The notes beneath the pieces were generated by a model. That model did not search any database and had not been told where the DNA came from. It saw nothing but the letters and a program-made list of their open reading frames with translations. The translations under genes were made by a program, and so were the position numbers. A stretch of DNA of 64,000 nt from Bradyrhizobium barranii subsp. apii. GTDB taxonomy: Bacteria; Pseudomonadota; Alphaproteobacteria; Rhizobiales; Xanthobacteraceae. Shown here one piece after another: positions 35,846-43,219 of this stretch (the stretch's first letter is position 1; every line of letters starts with the position of its first letter). The DNA is taken from NCBI RefSeq assembly GCF_011516635.5, contig NZ_CP096255.1, forward strand, positions 3,284,501 through 3,348,500, given 5' to 3'.

Positions 35846-36501
35846 GCATTATGCGGAGGAGAGCTGGCCGGCACTGGCCGCTGATGCGGCCTTCGGGATC
35901 GCCAACGAGGCGGAACTGTCAGGACGGGTGTTGGGCGTCCGGATGCCGGTCGATGACGAACATGCTGCTCGCCGCCACGACGGCATTCGGCAAGACGGTT
36001 GTCGCAGCCGCACTCATCGCACATCGCGCCCGCAACGCACTGGTTCTCGTTCATCGCCGGGAACTACTCACTCAATGGGTGGAGCGCCTGAGTTCCTTTT
36101 TGAACATCGATCCGAAACAGATCGGCGTTATCGGGGGTGGAAAAAGAAAGCCGACCGGCGTCATCGATGTGGCGCTCATCCAGAGCCTCGTCCGCAATGG
36201 AGAGGTCGCTGATATCGTTGCTGATTACGGTCATCTGATTGTCGACGAATGCCATCATCTGTCCGCTGCAAGCTTTGAGCTTGTCGCTCGGCGGTCAAAG
36301 GCGCGATACGTCGTCGGCCTGTCCGCGACCGTTGCCCGAAAGGACGGGCATCATCCCATCATCTTCATGCAATGCGGCCCTGTTCGCCATCGGGTCGATG
36401 CAAGAGTTCAGGCTGCCGAACGTGGCATTCGTCACCGCGCCCGCGATCGCTCGACGAAATTTGAATTGCCGCCGTCCTTGGCGCGCGACATGAACATTTA
36501 G
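35846..36501 (+). pseudogene. DEAD/DEAH-box helicase remnant (ICE/TOTE type)
   Basis: Two family pieces remain in different frames. The first (about 35848-35960) reads LAADAAFGIANEAELSGR and VRMPVDDEHAAR. The second (about 35956-36501) reads LLAATTAFGKTVVAAALIA (Walker A), LIVDECHHLSAASFELVARR (DEAH-like box) and GLSATVARKDGHHPIIFMQC (SAT motif). The large block normally between them is missing, so an internal deletion with a frame change has removed the middle of the protein. The C-terminus ends early at 36501. This family occurs with primase-type proteins on conjugative elements. Non-functional. Confidence 0.7.
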
Positions 36502-36825
36502 GCGTAGGCTACAAAGTTGGTCGACAAGAAGCAGGGGAGAGCATTTCTCTTGAAGAGAATTGCTAAGGGCTCGGCCCTCGCGCGGGCAAGGGTGAAGCAC
36601 GCTGACGCGTGCCGACAGGACCGGTATCCCCGGACTTCCGCGCCATGATCTCTTGACGACCAAGGTCGTCAGGGCGCGTGCAGACGCGCGCTCGATTAGC
36701 GCGCCCCTTTTGGGCGGGTGATCCCTCCGGTCCTGCCGCCCTGGCCCTTGCTACCCCAGGTCTCGCCGACGGGCAGGGGTGCAGCGTAGCGCTGCGCTTC
36801 AACCTCGGCCCAAAGGAATAAGACC
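36502..36825. other. Non-coding interval before the DUF932 gene
   Basis: Contains short inverted repeats but no supported gene. It probably carries the promoter and leader of the DUF932 gene. Confidence 0.4.
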
Positions 36826-38022
36826 GTGAACATGATGTCTGTGTCTCAGAACGAGCCGCCTGCCACCGCGGGCTTCCGGGTGGATGTATCGCGTGGCCAG
36901 CGGATCGGCCGCGTATCGTCCGAGTGGTTTGCTCGGCCAGATGACGAACGCTATCTGAACCTCCCGGACCTCTATGACGTGGTACGCGGTCGCGCAGAGC
37001 GTGCGCAAGCGCGAACCGTGGAAAGCCGGGCCATCAAGGTGGAAGCGAGTCGGGACAATCCCGAGCGGTTGGCTCTGGTTGTGCCGGGACGTGACGAGTC
37101 CGTGGCGCCGACACATTGGAGCTTTGGTCAATTGTGCACGCTCGTCGGCGCACCGACCTCTTACATGCGGCAACTTCATGCCGCGCTATCGGCCATCAAC
37201 CTGCAACACGGCCTGCTGTCCCATCGCGCCGAGCTCGTGAAAACCTTGGAGGCCGAAAACGGATGGATCGAGCTTCGCGCAGTCACCGGACCTGACTACG
37301 GCCGCATCTGGGACCATGAGCTTGTGGCTGCCGTCATGAAGATCGCGGGCGTTGGCACGAGTGATACGCGCTGGAAGGTCCCGGGTGTGCTAGATTGGTC
37401 AAGCATGACCTACAATCCCCTGATCGACCTCACCGAGGAGACGACGACGCTTTACGCCAGCGATCGGGACGTCTTTCTGTTTCTGGTCGACGATATGAAT
37501 CCAATCGAAGCAGGACGTTTGGCGGATGGGTCACCGGATTTGTATTTCCGGGGATTTTACTGCTGGAGTAGCGAGGTCGGCAGCAAAACACTGGGAATCG
37601 CGAGCTTCTATCTCCGAGCGGTTTGCATGAACCGTAACCTGTGGGGCGTGGAGAATTTCGAGGAAATCACGATCCGGCATTCGAAATTCGCGGCGCAGCG
37701 GTTTGCCCATGAAGCTGCGCCAGCACTGACCCGCTTTGCCAATTCCTCGCCAGGGCCGTTCGTGGCGGGAATCAAGGCCGCACGGGAGCGGATCATTGCC
37801 CGGACCGACGAGGATCGCGAGACTTTCCTGCGTAAGGGTGGGTTCTCTAAGTCCGACGCCACGAAGATCATCGAGACAGTCTTGTGCGAGGAACGCCGCA
37901 AGCCCGAAAGCATCTTCGACTTCGTGCAGGGGATTACTGCGTTCGCGCGCGGCAAGGTTCATCAGGACGCGCGTCTTGAACTCGAAGGCAAGGCAAAGCG
38001 TTTGATGGAGCGTGCCATCTAA
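36826..38022 (+). CDS. DUF932 domain-containing protein
   Basis: A 398-residue protein of the DUF932 family found on plasmids, phages and conjugative elements. Recognisable segments are SFGQLCTLVGAPTSYMRQL, DYGRIWDHELVAAVMKI, LYASDRDVFLFLVDD, YFRGFYCWSSEVGSKTLGIASFYLRAVC and NLWGVENFEEITIRHSKFAAQRF. The biochemical role is unknown. The gene is intact, unlike several of its neighbours. ATG 36835 (second methionine) is an alternative start; a terminator-like stem follows it. Confidence 0.85.
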   Translation: MNMMSVSQNEPPATAGFRVDVSRGQRIGRVSSEWFARPDDERYLNLPDLYDVVRGRAERAQARTVESRAIKVEASRDNPERLALVVPGRDESVAPTHWSFGQLCTLVGAPTSYMRQLHAALSAINLQHGLLSHRAELVKTLEAENGWIELRAVTGPDYGRIWDHELVAAVMKIAGVGTSDTRWKVPGVLDWSSMTYNPLIDLTEETTTLYASDRDVFLFLVDDMNPIEAGRLADGSPDLYFRGFYCWSSEVGSKTLGIASFYLRAVCMNRNLWGVENFEEITIRHSKFAAQRFAHEAAPALTRFANSSPGPFVAGIKAARERIIARTDEDRETFLRKGGFSKSDATKIIETVLCEERRKPESIFDFVQGITAFARGKVHQDARLELEGKAKRLMERAI

Positions 38023-38032
38023 TGGGATAAGT

Positions 38033-38060
38033 CGCGCAGTCGGTAGGGCTGCGCGGCTTT
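38033..38060 (+). terminator. Possible terminator after DUF932
   Basis: CGCGCAG (38033-38039) and CTGCGCG (38049-38055) form a perfect seven-base stem with a nine-base loop, followed by a short CTTT tract. The weak T-run makes it tentative. Confidence 0.4.
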
Positions 38061-38173
38061 CCTCCTAAGGGGGTGCGTCGCCGCCGACCGGCAAGCCAGA
38101 TCGGCGGCGCGGACGCATACTTGCGTCCGGGCGCCCGCCGGGCCTCCGGCCCGGCTCGCGAATCAAGCGGCGC

Positions 38174-38404
38174 CTATTTGGCGCGAGCTCTTTTAGTGGT
38201 TCGCTTTAAAAACTCATCAGGTTCGACATCCAGCTTATCGGCGAGACGACCAATGACCTTGATGCTGACGTGGTACACGCCCTTTTCAAGCTGACTCAAA
38301 TAACTCCGGCTTATCTTGGCTTCCAACGCAAGTTCGTCTTGAGACCATCCCTTGCCATTGCGTAGACGACGCAAGTTTGTGGCGAATGTCTCCCGCAGAT
38401 CCAT
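38174..38404 (-). CDS. qseC: XRE-family HTH regulator (QseC-like)
   Basis: A 76-residue DNA-binding protein consisting of one helix-turn-helix domain: FATNLRRLRNGKGWSQDELA, EAKISRSYLSQLEKG, VSIKVIGRLADKLDVEPDEFL. Position matters: it is divergent from a QseM-like gene and precedes fseA and rdfS, as in ICEMlSymR7A, where QseC represses qseM. The shared intergenic region contains a palindrome that may be its operator. Assignment rests on layout and size, so the symbol is tentative. Confidence 0.7.
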   Translation of the reverse strand: MDLRETFATNLRRLRNGKGWSQDELALEAKISRSYLSQLEKGVYHVSIKVIGRLADKLDVEPDEFLKRTTKRARAK

Positions 38405-38427
38405 GCGAGAAAGGATGCCGCTTGCTC

Positions 38428-38450
38428 AGTATATTGCACCTCGATATACT
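38428..38450. promoter_or_regulatory. Inverted repeat in the qseC/qseM intergenic region
   Basis: AGTATAT (38428-38434) and ATATACT (38444-38450) are perfect arms around nine bases. It lies 24 bases before the qseC-like start and 67 bases before the qseM-like start, a good position for an operator controlling both divergent genes. Confidence 0.5.
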
Positions 38451-38516
38451 TAACAAAGCGCGATTTCATGAGCCGTTACACCAGTAAACTCGGCTTAGTC
38501 TTCTAACCGTGAGATC

Positions 38517-38789
38517 ATGCAGACTCCGCCGCTCGATCCCAACGTGGCTGACTTGGCTCCCACCGAACCCGCGCTGACATCGTACGATGAGCAGCACGCA
38601 ATAACTTACGTTCGGCTTCTGCAGGCGGAAGGTGAGGGGGCTGACTGGCGGGAAGTAGCCCGAATAGTCTTACATATTGATCCAGACAGTGAGCCGGACC
38701 GCGCCCTCAACGCTTACCGAAGTCATCTTTCTCGCGCTAAGTGGATGTCCGAACAGGGGCGTCTATTTCGTGGCAAGGGCACAAATTAG
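38517..38789 (+). CDS. qseM: QseM-like antiactivator (DUF2285-related)
   Basis: A 90-residue protein, SYDEQHAITYVRLLQAEGEG, ADWREVARIVLHIDPDSEPD, RALNAYRSHLSRAKWMSEQG. Size, sequence style and position between a divergent XRE gene and fseA match QseM. In ICEMlSymR7A QseM binds TraR and FseA and blocks element excision and transfer; QseM and FseA belong to the same DUF2285 helix-turn-helix group. The assignment is by context and recalled family features. If correct, this element has kept its quorum-sensing brake. Confidence 0.65.
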   Translation: MQTPPLDPNVADLAPTEPALTSYDEQHAITYVRLLQAEGEGADWREVARIVLHIDPDSEPDRALNAYRSHLSRAKWMSEQGRLFRGKGTN

Positions 38790-38855
38790 AAGAAATCCAT
38801 CCCCGCGAAGACTTGGCTAAAAATCCCTTTCTCCCGTTGAGCCGTGGTGCACCTG

Positions 38856-38873
38856 GAGCACCACATGGTGCTC
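38856..38873. promoter_or_regulatory. 18-bp palindrome upstream of fseA, candidate LuxR/TraR-type box
   Basis: GAGCACCACATGGTGCTC has perfect eight-base arms around CA. It is 80 bases before the fseA start, and no other gene uses this space. LuxR/TraR boxes are 18-20-bp inverted repeats, and in ICEMlSymR7A TraR activates the fseA locus. TraR binding here is inference. Confidence 0.5.
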
Positions 38874-38953
38874 AAATAGGGACTTCCCACAACCGAATCG
38901 ATCACAATTATTGCGCCGCAATCTCTGTTGGTTGCGTGCAATGGAATGAAGTC

Positions 38954-39148
38954 ATGCCTGAGTTTGACTGGCGCTCGCCGGAGTCCTACCGAAGCCTTCA
39001 AGATGCAGAAATTACCGACATCGCCTGGGAATGCCTGCGTCGCAATACGGATTATCAACGCGATTACGACGCGATGATTGCGAGGAGCCAGGACGGTCAA
39101 GTGACGCCCGAATTCAGGAGGAAGTGGGGTATCTGCTTTCGCCCATGA
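38954..39148 (+). CDS. fseA: FseA N-terminal ORF (DUF6499, transcriptional regulator domain)
   Basis: A 64-codon frame starting MPEFDWRSPESYRSLQDAEI and containing ITDIAWECLRRNTDYQRDYD, the DUF6499 helix pattern. It ends WGICFRP-stop. In intact family members WG(I/L)xF leads straight into a DPx...(Y/F)WxPE segment, which here lies one base over in the next frame. This corresponds to msi172 of ICEMlSymR7A, the 5' part of frameshift-made FseA. AGGAGG at 39116-39121 lies inside the frame, upstream of the shift point. Confidence 0.75.
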   Translation: MPEFDWRSPESYRSLQDAEITDIAWECLRRNTDYQRDYDAMIARSQDGQVTPEFRRKWGICFRP

Positions 39149-39728
39149 CCCTCGGCGGTCATTCGGGGAAGAGACCATCTATTGGGCGCCCGAGGTTCTT
39201 CCGACAGTCGTTCCAATCGCAGTAGCGCCGCCATCTCTCGATCAAATGGCCGTATCTCCGCGACCCCTTGAACTTGCGGCCGGGCCGCTGCGCCGCGAGA
39301 ATGATGGTTGGCACGCGGTGCTGCGCATTGGCGCGGTCGACCATCGCGTCTGGTCGAGGGAACCGCCGAGTATCGGCGCCCACTACGTGACCGAGTTGCC
39401 GTTCGATCGCGACTTCGAGGCGCGGGCCTACGCAGCGCGACGGTTGTGGCGCGCCATGAATGGACGGCCGGCCGGCCAGGCCTTTCATGAGCTATCCCAG
39501 CAGAAGCGCGAGCGCTTGAGCGCCGCCCTGCGTGCGCTCGACGTTCATGGTGCCGGCGGCACCTATCGCGTCGTCGCAGCAACACTCTTTGGCCAAAAGC
39601 GGGTCCCCGATCGTGCGTGGAAAACGCACGATCTTCGCAATCGAACTATCCGTCTGGTGCAGAGCGGCGCCGCGTTAATGCGCGGCGGCTATCGCAAACT
39701 ATTGCGACCGGTGCGCAAAGACTTCTAG
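39147..39728 (+). CDS. fseA: FseA C-terminal ORF (DUF2285), read after +1 shift
   Basis: Continues from the preceding frame if one base (39146) is skipped at CCA-T-GAC, giving FRP-DPRRSFGEETIYWAPEVLP. The rest is a full DUF2285 domain: AVLRIGAVDHRVWSREPPSI, AARRLWRAMNGRPAGQAF, LFGQKRVPDRAWKTHDLRNR and RLVQSGAALMRGGYRKLL. A separate ATG exists at 39246 but would lose the conserved lead-in. The joined product, about 257 residues, would be the activator of the rdfS excisionase gene and of transfer. A simple frameshift mutation is the alternative. Confidence 0.78.
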   Translation, partial: DPRRSFGEETIYWAPEVLPTVVPIAVAPPSLDQMAVSPRPLELAAGPLRRENDGWHAVLRIGAVDHRVWSREPPSIGAHYVTELPFDRDFEARAYAARRLWRAMNGRPAGQAFHELSQQKRERLSAALRALDVHGAGGTYRVVAATLFGQKRVPDRAWKTHDLRNRTIRLVQSGAALMRGGYRKLLRPVRKDF

Positions 39729-39860
39729 CGCCTCTCTCTAGGGGGATCGAAAACGGCCCGATCAATCTCCGGCATCCCCCTCCGACATCGCCCTTCTCCA
39801 TGATGACCGCACACAAGCCGGCACCGCCGCGCGCTGCGAGTGTCACCCTGGAGTTCTCAA

Positions 39861-40142
39861 ATGCCCGATCTGATGGCTGGTCTACCACCGCGCTTCCTGC
39901 GAACCCCGGAGGCCGCGCGCTATCTCGGGCTCTCCGGTCGCACGCTAGAGAAGCATCGGACGTACGGGACTGGGCCGACTTATCGGAAGATCGGTGGACG
40001 TGTCGTCTACGCTTTGGACGATCTGAAAGCCTGGGCCGATCGCGGCGCCAAGACGTCGACGTCCGATCCCGGCAAGGGGACGGTGTTGCCGGCCAAGAAG
40101 CAGTCAGGCTTACGCCCGTATGCGGGCCAGGAACGCCGCTGA
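39861..40142 (+). CDS. rdfS: Excisionase/recombination directionality factor (RdfS-like HTH)
   Basis: A 93-residue protein with an AlpA/HTH_17 domain: PRFLRTPEAARYLGLSGRTL, EKHRTYGTGPTYRKIGGRVV, YALDDLKAWADRG. ATG 39861 has GGAG eight bases upstream; 39840 would add an unrelated leader. In ICEMlSymR7A FseA switches on rdfS, and RdfS pushes the integrase toward excision. Its place directly after fseA supports the assignment. Confidence 0.75.
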   Translation: MPDLMAGLPPRFLRTPEAARYLGLSGRTLEKHRTYGTGPTYRKIGGRVVYALDDLKAWADRGAKTSTSDPGKGTVLPAKKQSGLRPYAGQERR

Positions 40143-40163
40143 TTCACGTCGGAAGCAAAGATC

Positions 40164-41041
40164 ATGCGGCACAAACACCGTTCCGAGCGCGATCAGCTCG
40201 AACTCTTTCGGGCATTGCCCGGCGATCTGGCGCGCCGCGATGCGCAGGATCTGAAGGCATATCCGTTCTTCTCGCTCGCAAAGACGCAGCGGATTGTGCC
40301 GATCGATTTTCGTGCCGGGTCAATCTCCATTCGCGTCGAAACCGTGCCCGAGCACGGCATGGCCACTATTTGGGATGCTGACGCACTGATCTGGGCCGCG
40401 TCCCAGATTGTCGAAGCTGGTGATGCCGGCTTAAGGACCTCTCGGTTGATGGCTGCAACGCCTTACGAGATTCTGACGTTTGTGGGCCGTGGGACGAGTG
40501 CGCGAGATTATGCCTGGCTGAAGGCCGGTCTCGACAGGCTGCAGTCGACGACGGTGATGACGTCGATCCGTCAGCCGACTGAGCGGCGGCGTCATCGTTT
40601 CTCGTGGATCAACGAGTGGCGGGGGACAGCCGATGCAAACGGCCGTCCACTCGGGCTCGAACTGATCCTGCCGGATTGGTTCTATGCCGGCGTCATCGAT
40701 GATGCGTTCGTGCTGGCGGTTGATCGCGCTTATTTCGATCTGACGGGCGGAGTTGACCGATGGCTCTATCGTCTCGTCCGCCAGCACGGCGGTCATCAGG
40801 CAGTGGCTGGAGCTTTGACCTTGTGCATCTCCATGCCAGGTCCGGCGGCCTCTCTCCGCTCAAGCACTTTGCATACGATGTGCGCGAAGTGGTCAGCCAG
40901 CAGATGCCCGGCTACGAGCTAGTCCCCACGCGCGATCAGAACGGGGCTGAACTGTCGAACTTCAAGCCCATCGCCGTGGCGGCGCTATTTGCGAGACTTC
41001 GCAAGCGCGGTCTCATTCCAAACTCGGAGGACAATCTGTGA
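40164..41041 (+). pseudogene. Replication initiator protein A (RepA/RPA), frameshifted
   Basis: Frame 1 (40164-40800) reads LKAYPFFSLAKTQRIVPIDF, TPYEILTFVGRGTSARDYAW, LKAGLDRLQSTTVMTSIR and DLTGGVDRWLYRLVRQHGGHQ, all typical of the RPA replication-initiator family. The expected continuation SGWSFDLVHLHARSGGLSPL, KHFAYDVREVV lies in another frame. A single missing base near 40801 restores one protein of about 291 residues. Three iteron-like repeats follow immediately. RepA-type genes on ICEs support limited replication of the excised circle. Confidence 0.75.
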
Positions 41042-41046
41042 ATCAG

Positions 41047-41113
41047 CTCGTGCTATCGGGGACCACGACCCTCGTGCCATCGGGGACCGGATCCTCGTGC
41101 TATCAGGGACCGG
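41047..41113. repeat. Three iteron-like direct repeats after repA
   Basis: CTCGTGCTATCGGGGACCAC (41047-41066), CTCGTGCCATCGGGGACCGG (41071-41090) and CTCGTGCTATCAGGGACCGG (41094-41113) recur at 24 and 23 bases, about two helical turns. Location next to repA suggests replication-initiator binding sites or an origin. An AT-richer stretch follows to 41190. Confidence 0.65.
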
Positions 41114-41267
41114 AATCGGGCCCAGGGGCTTGTTTCTCCGCGCTTTCCTGGCGCTCTAACTCTACTAACTGGAAATACTTCGGATTTCTTCTAACGGACC
41201 GCTCCAAAGCCCGTGATGGGCTCGTTCGTCAACGACAGTGTGGCCTCCAAACCGAGGGAGCCGCTGC

Positions 41268-41732
41268 ATGAGCGATCTCACGCAAGTAGAGGTGCTGTGG
41301 CTCGAGAAGCGTATCGAGAATCGTGTTCGCTTCGGTCGCATCGCTGAGGAGCAGAGGATCGATCAATCGCGGCGCATCCTGTCTTTCGCGCCGGGCAGCA
41401 TCTTTGCCTTCGTCCGCTGGACGTCCAACGACTTTGGAACACTCATTTCGCGCGTCGATGTCTTGCGAGCGGTCGCGCCGGGACAGCGCTGCTCGACCGT
41501 GCCCTATGTGAAGCCCGGGGCGGAGAGTTTGCTGCGGCTGGTCGGCTGGCAAAAAGTCGAACGGGTGCTGCAGGCGATCGACGCCATTGAGGCTCTTAGC
41601 ATCAATCCGGCGGATGTCGCCCCTGATCATTGGCAGCACGTTCACAACCGGCTCTCGGTCAACGAAAACCCGCGCGCGTATACGAAGGCTCGTCATCAGG
41701 CTTGGCTCCATCGGCAGAGGATCATGCGATGA
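41268..41732 (+). CDS. DUF2840 domain-containing protein
   Basis: A 154-residue protein, VEVLWLEKRIENRVRFGRIA, RRILSFAPGSIFAFVRWTSN, DFGTLISRVDVLRAVAPGQR. This matches DUF2840, found on rhizobial conjugative elements directly before traF. ATG 41268 has GGGAG upstream. Its stop overlaps the traF start (ATGA), so the two are translationally coupled. Function unknown. Confidence 0.82.
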   Translation: MSDLTQVEVLWLEKRIENRVRFGRIAEEQRIDQSRRILSFAPGSIFAFVRWTSNDFGTLISRVDVLRAVAPGQRCSTVPYVKPGAESLLRLVGWQKVERVLQAIDAIEALSINPADVAPDHWQHVHNRLSVNENPRAYTKARHQAWLHRQRIMR

Positions 41733-42241
41733 TGGGGGGCCTGAAGACACTGACCATGACATCTGCGGGAGTGGCTGCGCTTGCCATAACGGTGATCGCA
41801 GACATAAGCCCGCTCTACATCTGGAACGCATCGCCGAGTGTCGCGATTGGGCTCTACCGCTTGCGATCCGTCGAAGAGTTTTACGTCACAGAGTTGGTGG
41901 CGGTTCGGCCACCCGAGCCGCTTGCGACCATTCTTGATCTGAACGGCTATCTGCCAATCGGCGTCCCCATGCTCAAGCGGGTACTGGCGCTGCCCGGACA
42001 AACGGTTTGCAGGCACGGTGTCTCAATCTCGGTCGACGCCATCGTCATGGGTGAGGCACGAGAACGCGACGGGCGAGGCCGACCTCTGCCGAACTGGCAG
42101 GGTTGTCGAGCCGTCGGCGAGGGCGAACTCTTCCTCATGAATTGGCAGTCTGACGACTCGCTGGATGGCCGCTACTTCGGCGTTCTACCCGCATCGGCTG
42201 TGATCGGCCGTGCGCGCCCCGTGTGGACCTGGGAGGAATGA
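41729..42241 (+). CDS. traF: TraF, S26-family signal peptidase of conjugation
   Basis: A 170-residue protein with an N-terminal span (TSAGVAALAITVIADISPLY). The S26 features are SVAIGLYRL (region after the catalytic serine), MLKRVLALPGQTVCRHG (catalytic lysine region) and SLDGRYFGVLPASAVIGRARP. TraF processes the conjugative pilin. It overlaps DUF2840 at its start and the lytic transglycosylase gene at its end (ATGA). Confidence 0.85.
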   Translation: MMGGLKTLTMTSAGVAALAITVIADISPLYIWNASPSVAIGLYRLRSVEEFYVTELVAVRPPEPLATILDLNGYLPIGVPMLKRVLALPGQTVCRHGVSISVDAIVMGEARERDGRGRPLPNWQGCRAVGEGELFLMNWQSDDSLDGRYFGVLPASAVIGRARPVWTWEE

Positions 42242-43113
42242 TCTTGGTCCTTCCATACTTTCGATCTGTCATTCGTCTGTTCGATCAGTTGCGGCACCAT
42301 TCCTCCGTCCCGACCGAAAATTGTAATGCCGTCGCGCGCAGCGGCAGTCCAGGGCGGCCGAACGGCCGGTGCGAAGCAGCTTTACCCTGGGCGGTCGCGA
42401 GCACGGTGGCATGCTTGGGGTTATGGTGGGTGAGCACTTGGGCCGTCGTGCCACTGCTGTTCGCACTGTCGATAGACTGTCGTTTTGCACGCGCCGACGA
42501 ACAAGAGGTCGCGCATCCGACGAGGGGCCAGACCACCGGCCGGTTCGAGCATTTCGTCGGCGAAGCCGCGCAGCGGTTCGCCATTCCCGTGCAGTGGATT
42601 CAATTAATCCTGCGGATCGAGAGCGCTGGAGATGCGCGCGCCAAATCGGACAAGGGCGCAATAGGGCTGATGCAGATCATGCCAGCGACGTGGACCGGAC
42701 TTCGCCTGCGCTATGCTCTGGGAAATGATCCGTACGACCCGCACGACAACATACTGGCTGGTTCGGCATATCTAAGAGAGCTCTTTGACCACTACGGCTT
42801 TCCGGGTGCGTTCGCAGCCTACAACGCCGGGCCGGTGCATTACGAACAGCATCTTGCGGGCGACACTTTGCCGGTTGAGACGCGAGGCTATGTGAGCAGG
42901 ATTGTTGCTGAGTTGGACGCCGCATCCGCTTCGACGTCGCCTGCCGATGCACGTCTATGGTTGGCTTCGCCGATCTTTCCTGCACAATCTGACCGAATGG
43001 GCGCCGCCGGCCGGCAGCAACCGACCGCGTCAAGACTGCACACGCCGTCGGTGATCGTTCCGAAGCCAACCGGAATGTTTGTCGCAAGGCTTGATGCGGG
43101 AGAGGGGCGATGA
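42238..43113 (+). CDS. Lytic transglycosylase of the conjugation region
   Basis: A 291-residue protein. After a hydrophobic segment near residue 50-80 (WAVASTVACLGLWWVSTWAV) comes an SLT domain: WIQLILRIESAGDARAKSDK (catalytic glutamate in IES), GAIGLMQIMPATWTGLRLRY, DPHDNILAGSAYLRELFD and AFAAYNAGPVHYE. It opens the peptidoglycan for the mating channel. GGGAGG precedes ATG 42238. An IS66 element lies about 80 bases past its end. Confidence 0.87.
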   Translation: MILVLPYFRSVIRLFDQLRHHSSVPTENCNAVARSGSPGRPNGRCEAALPWAVASTVACLGLWWVSTWAVVPLLFALSIDCRFARADEQEVAHPTRGQTTGRFEHFVGEAAQRFAIPVQWIQLILRIESAGDARAKSDKGAIGLMQIMPATWTGLRLRYALGNDPYDPHDNILAGSAYLRELFDHYGFPGAFAAYNAGPVHYEQHLAGDTLPVETRGYVSRIVAELDAASASTSPADARLWLASPIFPAQSDRMGAAGRQQPTASRLHTPSVIVPKPTGMFVARLDAGEGR

Positions 43114-43219
43114 CCCGTTACGCAATCTTGCGAATAGTCATGTGCTGCTCGAAGAAGTCTGCGGAGACTTGGAGATCGGTAGGAGATACGACGTATGCGT
43201 CCGGATCCTGCACATGAGC

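Noticed and set aside
39116..39148. An RF2-type frameshift signal with Shine-Dalgarno spur
   Set aside because: AGGAGG is present but about 22 bases upstream of the shift point, much farther than the spacing that stimulates prfB shifting, so I do not claim the same mechanism.
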